Part shown: positions 9,525-11,296 of the stretch, piece after piece
Numbering within the stretch: the stretch's first letter is position 1
Layout: every line of letters starts with the position of its first letter
DNA from: Irineochytrium annulatum
Taxonomy: Eukaryota > Chytridiomycota > Chytridiomycetes > Chytridiales > Chytridiaceae
Length of the DNA: 11,296 bases
NCBI GenBank assembly: GCA_027600665.1
Contig: JADGJL010000985.1
Coordinates: 1-11,296, forward strand
Direction: 5' to 3'
The notes under the pieces: model-generated
The model's input: the letters and a program-made list of their open reading frames with translations, nothing else
Told to the model about the DNA's origin: nothing
The model's database searches: none
Program-made: the position numbers and the translations under genes

Positions 9525-10240
9525 TTATGTTAATTCTACAGTGCTTTCTTCAACAAGTCGCCGAAAAGTAAACGACACGCGCTCCCCACGCGCAATCTCT
9601 TCACCATTCCACACATCGGACAACCTTTCAGCTATCGCATGCGTGTATCCATATCTTGCTTCACCCGACAAACATATGATGTCCCCGGGCCTCAGTAGGA
9701 CAGGGACGATTTCGCCATCCACCTGCCTCGCGTCGTGATAACCGTCCCGCCGGTCGGAAGATCGAGCAAACTCCATCACGACCGAAGATTGCAAGCTCGC
9801 AATGCAGACGCCGTCCTCGAACCGCAGCAGGTCGATATGCGGCTTTATGCCTTCGCCTTTTCCATGAAGTGGCGACGCGGTAAACCAGAAAAGGCACCAA
9901 AGGCCAACGAATGGATGCAACCCTTACCAGGATAATAATGATTGACTATCGCCGCGTTAAAGAGCGGTCGATCTCGCAGTGGCGAGGGGAGTGCCCCCAT
10001 GCAGAGGGAAACGAGTGGCGCCATGAAGTCGTCCAGATCGTGAAATCGATGGGCCTGGTTGTTGCCCTCCTGCGGGCTCAGGAAGCCCGTGAGCCAGATG
10101 TGAGCGAGTATCGACTCCTGCAGGTCCAACGGGATCGCATGTCGCCAGATGAAGAGTCCCCGCACAGACGTGTGCTCCACGACAGCACATGAATCATCCT
10201 CGTCGTCGTCGCTGTCCGATCCAAAGAGAGCAGGTTCCAT
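9525..10240 (-). CDS. AlkB-like 2-oxoglutarate/Fe(II) dioxygenase
   Basis: Exons 10240-9928 and 9856-9525 give about 214 residues. AlkB-family enzymes oxidise alkyl groups on DNA, RNA or proteins, using Fe(II), oxygen and 2-oxoglutarate. Visible signature: NHYYPGEG (about 100-107), the iron ligands HID (H111, D113), the distal iron-ligand histidine in GYTHAI (H177), and the co-substrate motif RVSFTFR (R197, R203). SLQSSVVMEF and LRPGDIICLSGEARYGY are typical jelly-roll strands. The first 22 residues are acidic (SDSDDDEDD). The intron 9857-9927 uses donor GTAAGG; this restores the family motif PGEG. A second GT six bases on would insert two residues. The start is the first ATG in frame. Which AlkB subfamily, and therefore which substrate, is unclear. 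It lies 177 bases upstream of RAD16 on the same strand. Confidence 0.9.
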
Positions 10241-11237
10241 TGGCGCGGTATTCAAGCCTTCCTTTGATCAATTCAGTAGTTCGTTCTTGTGGAAACAAAA
10301 ATGGGTTTGTTATATCATAATAAGGCTCGGTTATCTGCCTGGCACGCCGGTTTAACAATTAGTGCTCCCAAAAAGCTTCCACACGGAGGTACACAACAAG
10401 AATATCGAGAACTCCTCGCTTGCACATTTAAATATCGTGACAAATGTTTAGCCGCCTCACCCGCCGTAAGCGGAGGACTGGCCCAGCCAGACAAGCGAGA
10501 GATGCGGCCGTTGGTTAATGATCGCCGTGTGTCAGAGTCTACGACCGCGGTATTGACCGCCCGGGCGACGCGTGATCGCGCGACAGTGGGCACGACGAAT
10601 CGAAAGGCATGAGTGACGGGGGCTGGGAACGGAGGCGCAGTACCACAGAGAAGTGGTATGGATCGCATCGGCGGTGGAGGGCAGGGCGAGCTGCATAAAG
10701 CCATGAATCTTAATGCCGGAATGTTCATGTTGGAAAATTGCGGTATTTTTTTTTTCGATACAGAGTAGAATGCAACTTTGCCAGTTTCGACAGGCAGATA
10801 AATACAGTTGCTGACGATACACGCAAAACGTTTATCAGCTCACTTTGCAACGTGCATCGGATCCCAGCGCCTTGTGGGCCATCGAGGGCGAAGTCGGCTC
10901 AGTTGTTCGTTAGTCGCTGGAGCCAAAATCTCAGGAAAAGCAATGCGCAACTGCAAACTGTGTGGGTGTGGGAACTGTTGGGCGGAACGTCGGCGTTTTC
11001 TGTTTCAAACTGTTTCGATCTCTGATCCGGGCAAGACGCAGGCTCGCTGGGTTTGCTGGTGTTTGGAAGGACGCCGACCACGTCTGGATGGAACAAACAG
11101 TGGAAGGACCGCAAGACGGGATGCCGGCTGGCGCGTGTTGCATGGGAAGACTTAAACGCTGACCCCCGAGCCGCACAGCAATAAGAACGACCGCGCCCAC
11201 ATCCTCCTCGGCATCAACACAACACCACCACCGCAAC
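10241..11237. other. Divergent intergenic spacer, no gene seen
   Basis: Nearly 1 kb separates the AlkB-like gene (minus) from the secreted-protein gene (plus), and should carry both promoters. A TATA-like stretch (ATGATATAAC read on the minus strand, about 10311-10320) lies roughly 75 bases before the AlkB start. A T9 tract sits at 10746-10754. Open frames of 70-137 codons occur on both strands but none shows a domain, splice-consistent extension or a helpful start context. No RNA gene was recognised. Confidence 0.55.
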
Positions 11238-11296
11238 ATGCTCTCCCTCATCACCCTCGTCCTCTCAGCCTCCGCCGCCCTTGCTGCCCCCTCCCC
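11238..11296 (+). CDS. Secreted protein, N-terminal signal peptide only (cut by window end)
   Basis: The ATG at 11238, in the context CAACATG with C at -3, opens a frame that reaches the window edge: MLSLITLVLSASAALAAPS. This is a textbook eukaryotic signal peptide: a short N-terminus, a hydrophobic core and an Ala-x-Ala cleavage site, with likely cleavage after ALA (residue about 16). The leader before it is C/A-rich (CAACACAACACCACCACCGC), as in 5' untranslated regions of highly expressed fungal genes. Nothing of the mature protein is present, so its function is unknown. Confidence 0.7.
   Translation, partial: MLSLITLVLSASAALAAPS

Noticed and set aside
8296..9533. Several long plus-strand open frames opposite RAD16 exon 1
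   Set aside because: They are antisense readings of GC-rich, Lys/Ala/Asp/Glu low-complexity codons; their compositions (Ser runs, Arg runs) reflect the opposite strand and no family is recognisable.
10315..10728. Minus-strand open frame of 137 codons upstream of the AlkB-like gene
   Set aside because: No domain, Pro/Ser/Arg-rich composition of chance type, and no splice sites that extend it.
10931..11162. Small plus-strand frame with a cysteine cluster (CKLCGCGNCW)
   Set aside because: It starts in poor context, has no second half of a zinc site or known family, and overlaps other open frames; most likely chance in the spacer before 11238.
1..11296. CRISPR arrays, transposons, terminal repeats, biosynthetic cluster
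   Set aside because: No regularly spaced repeats, transposase motifs, paired terminal repeats or biosynthetic core enzymes were seen; the window reads as ordinary fungal gene space.

Overview
This window looks like nuclear DNA from a filamentous basidiomycete, probably an Agaricomycete. The genes are broken by many very short introns of about 41-75 nt with GT-AG ends and CTAAC/CTRAY-type branch points. Intergenic spaces are short, and the proteins match fungal housekeeping families. There is no sign of operons, CRISPR, phage or transposons. The exon structures below were worked out by hand from reading frame, splice signals and protein family similarity.

Layout from left to right: (1) bases 1-122 hold what may be the 3' end of a + strand gene, with a glycine/valine-type triplet repeat. 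(2) 201-1406, minus strand: a multi-exon gene for an enkurin-domain protein that resembles animal ENKD1 along its length and contains a 20-nt microexon. (3) 1407-2295: gene-free spacer between divergent genes. (4) 2296-4692, plus strand: zuotin/DNAJC2, the ribosome-associated J-protein, with a J domain, a charged helical region and two C-terminal SANT domains; six exons. (5) 5045-5514, plus strand: mitochondrial ribosomal protein uL23m, two exons. (6) 5515-6015: convergent 3' spacer. (7) 6016-9348, minus strand: RAD16-type SNF2 ATPase with a RING finger, the nucleotide excision repair factor; eight exons. (8) 9525-10240, minus strand: an AlkB-like 2-oxoglutarate/Fe(II) dioxygenase; two exons. 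(9) 10241-11237: gene-free spacer. (10) 11238 to the end, plus strand: the start of a secreted protein, seen only as its signal peptide.

Functionally there are two translation genes side by side (zuotin for nascent chain folding on cytosolic ribosomes, uL23m for the mitochondrial ribosome) and two genes in series on the minus strand that may both act on damaged nucleic acid (AlkB-like oxygenase, RAD16). I see no dedicated novel multi-gene system. The most interesting items are the ENKD1-like cilium/centrosome-family protein in a fungus expected to lack cilia, its microexon, and a basic, presequence-like reading frame that runs without a stop through the uL23m intron into the ribosomal domain.
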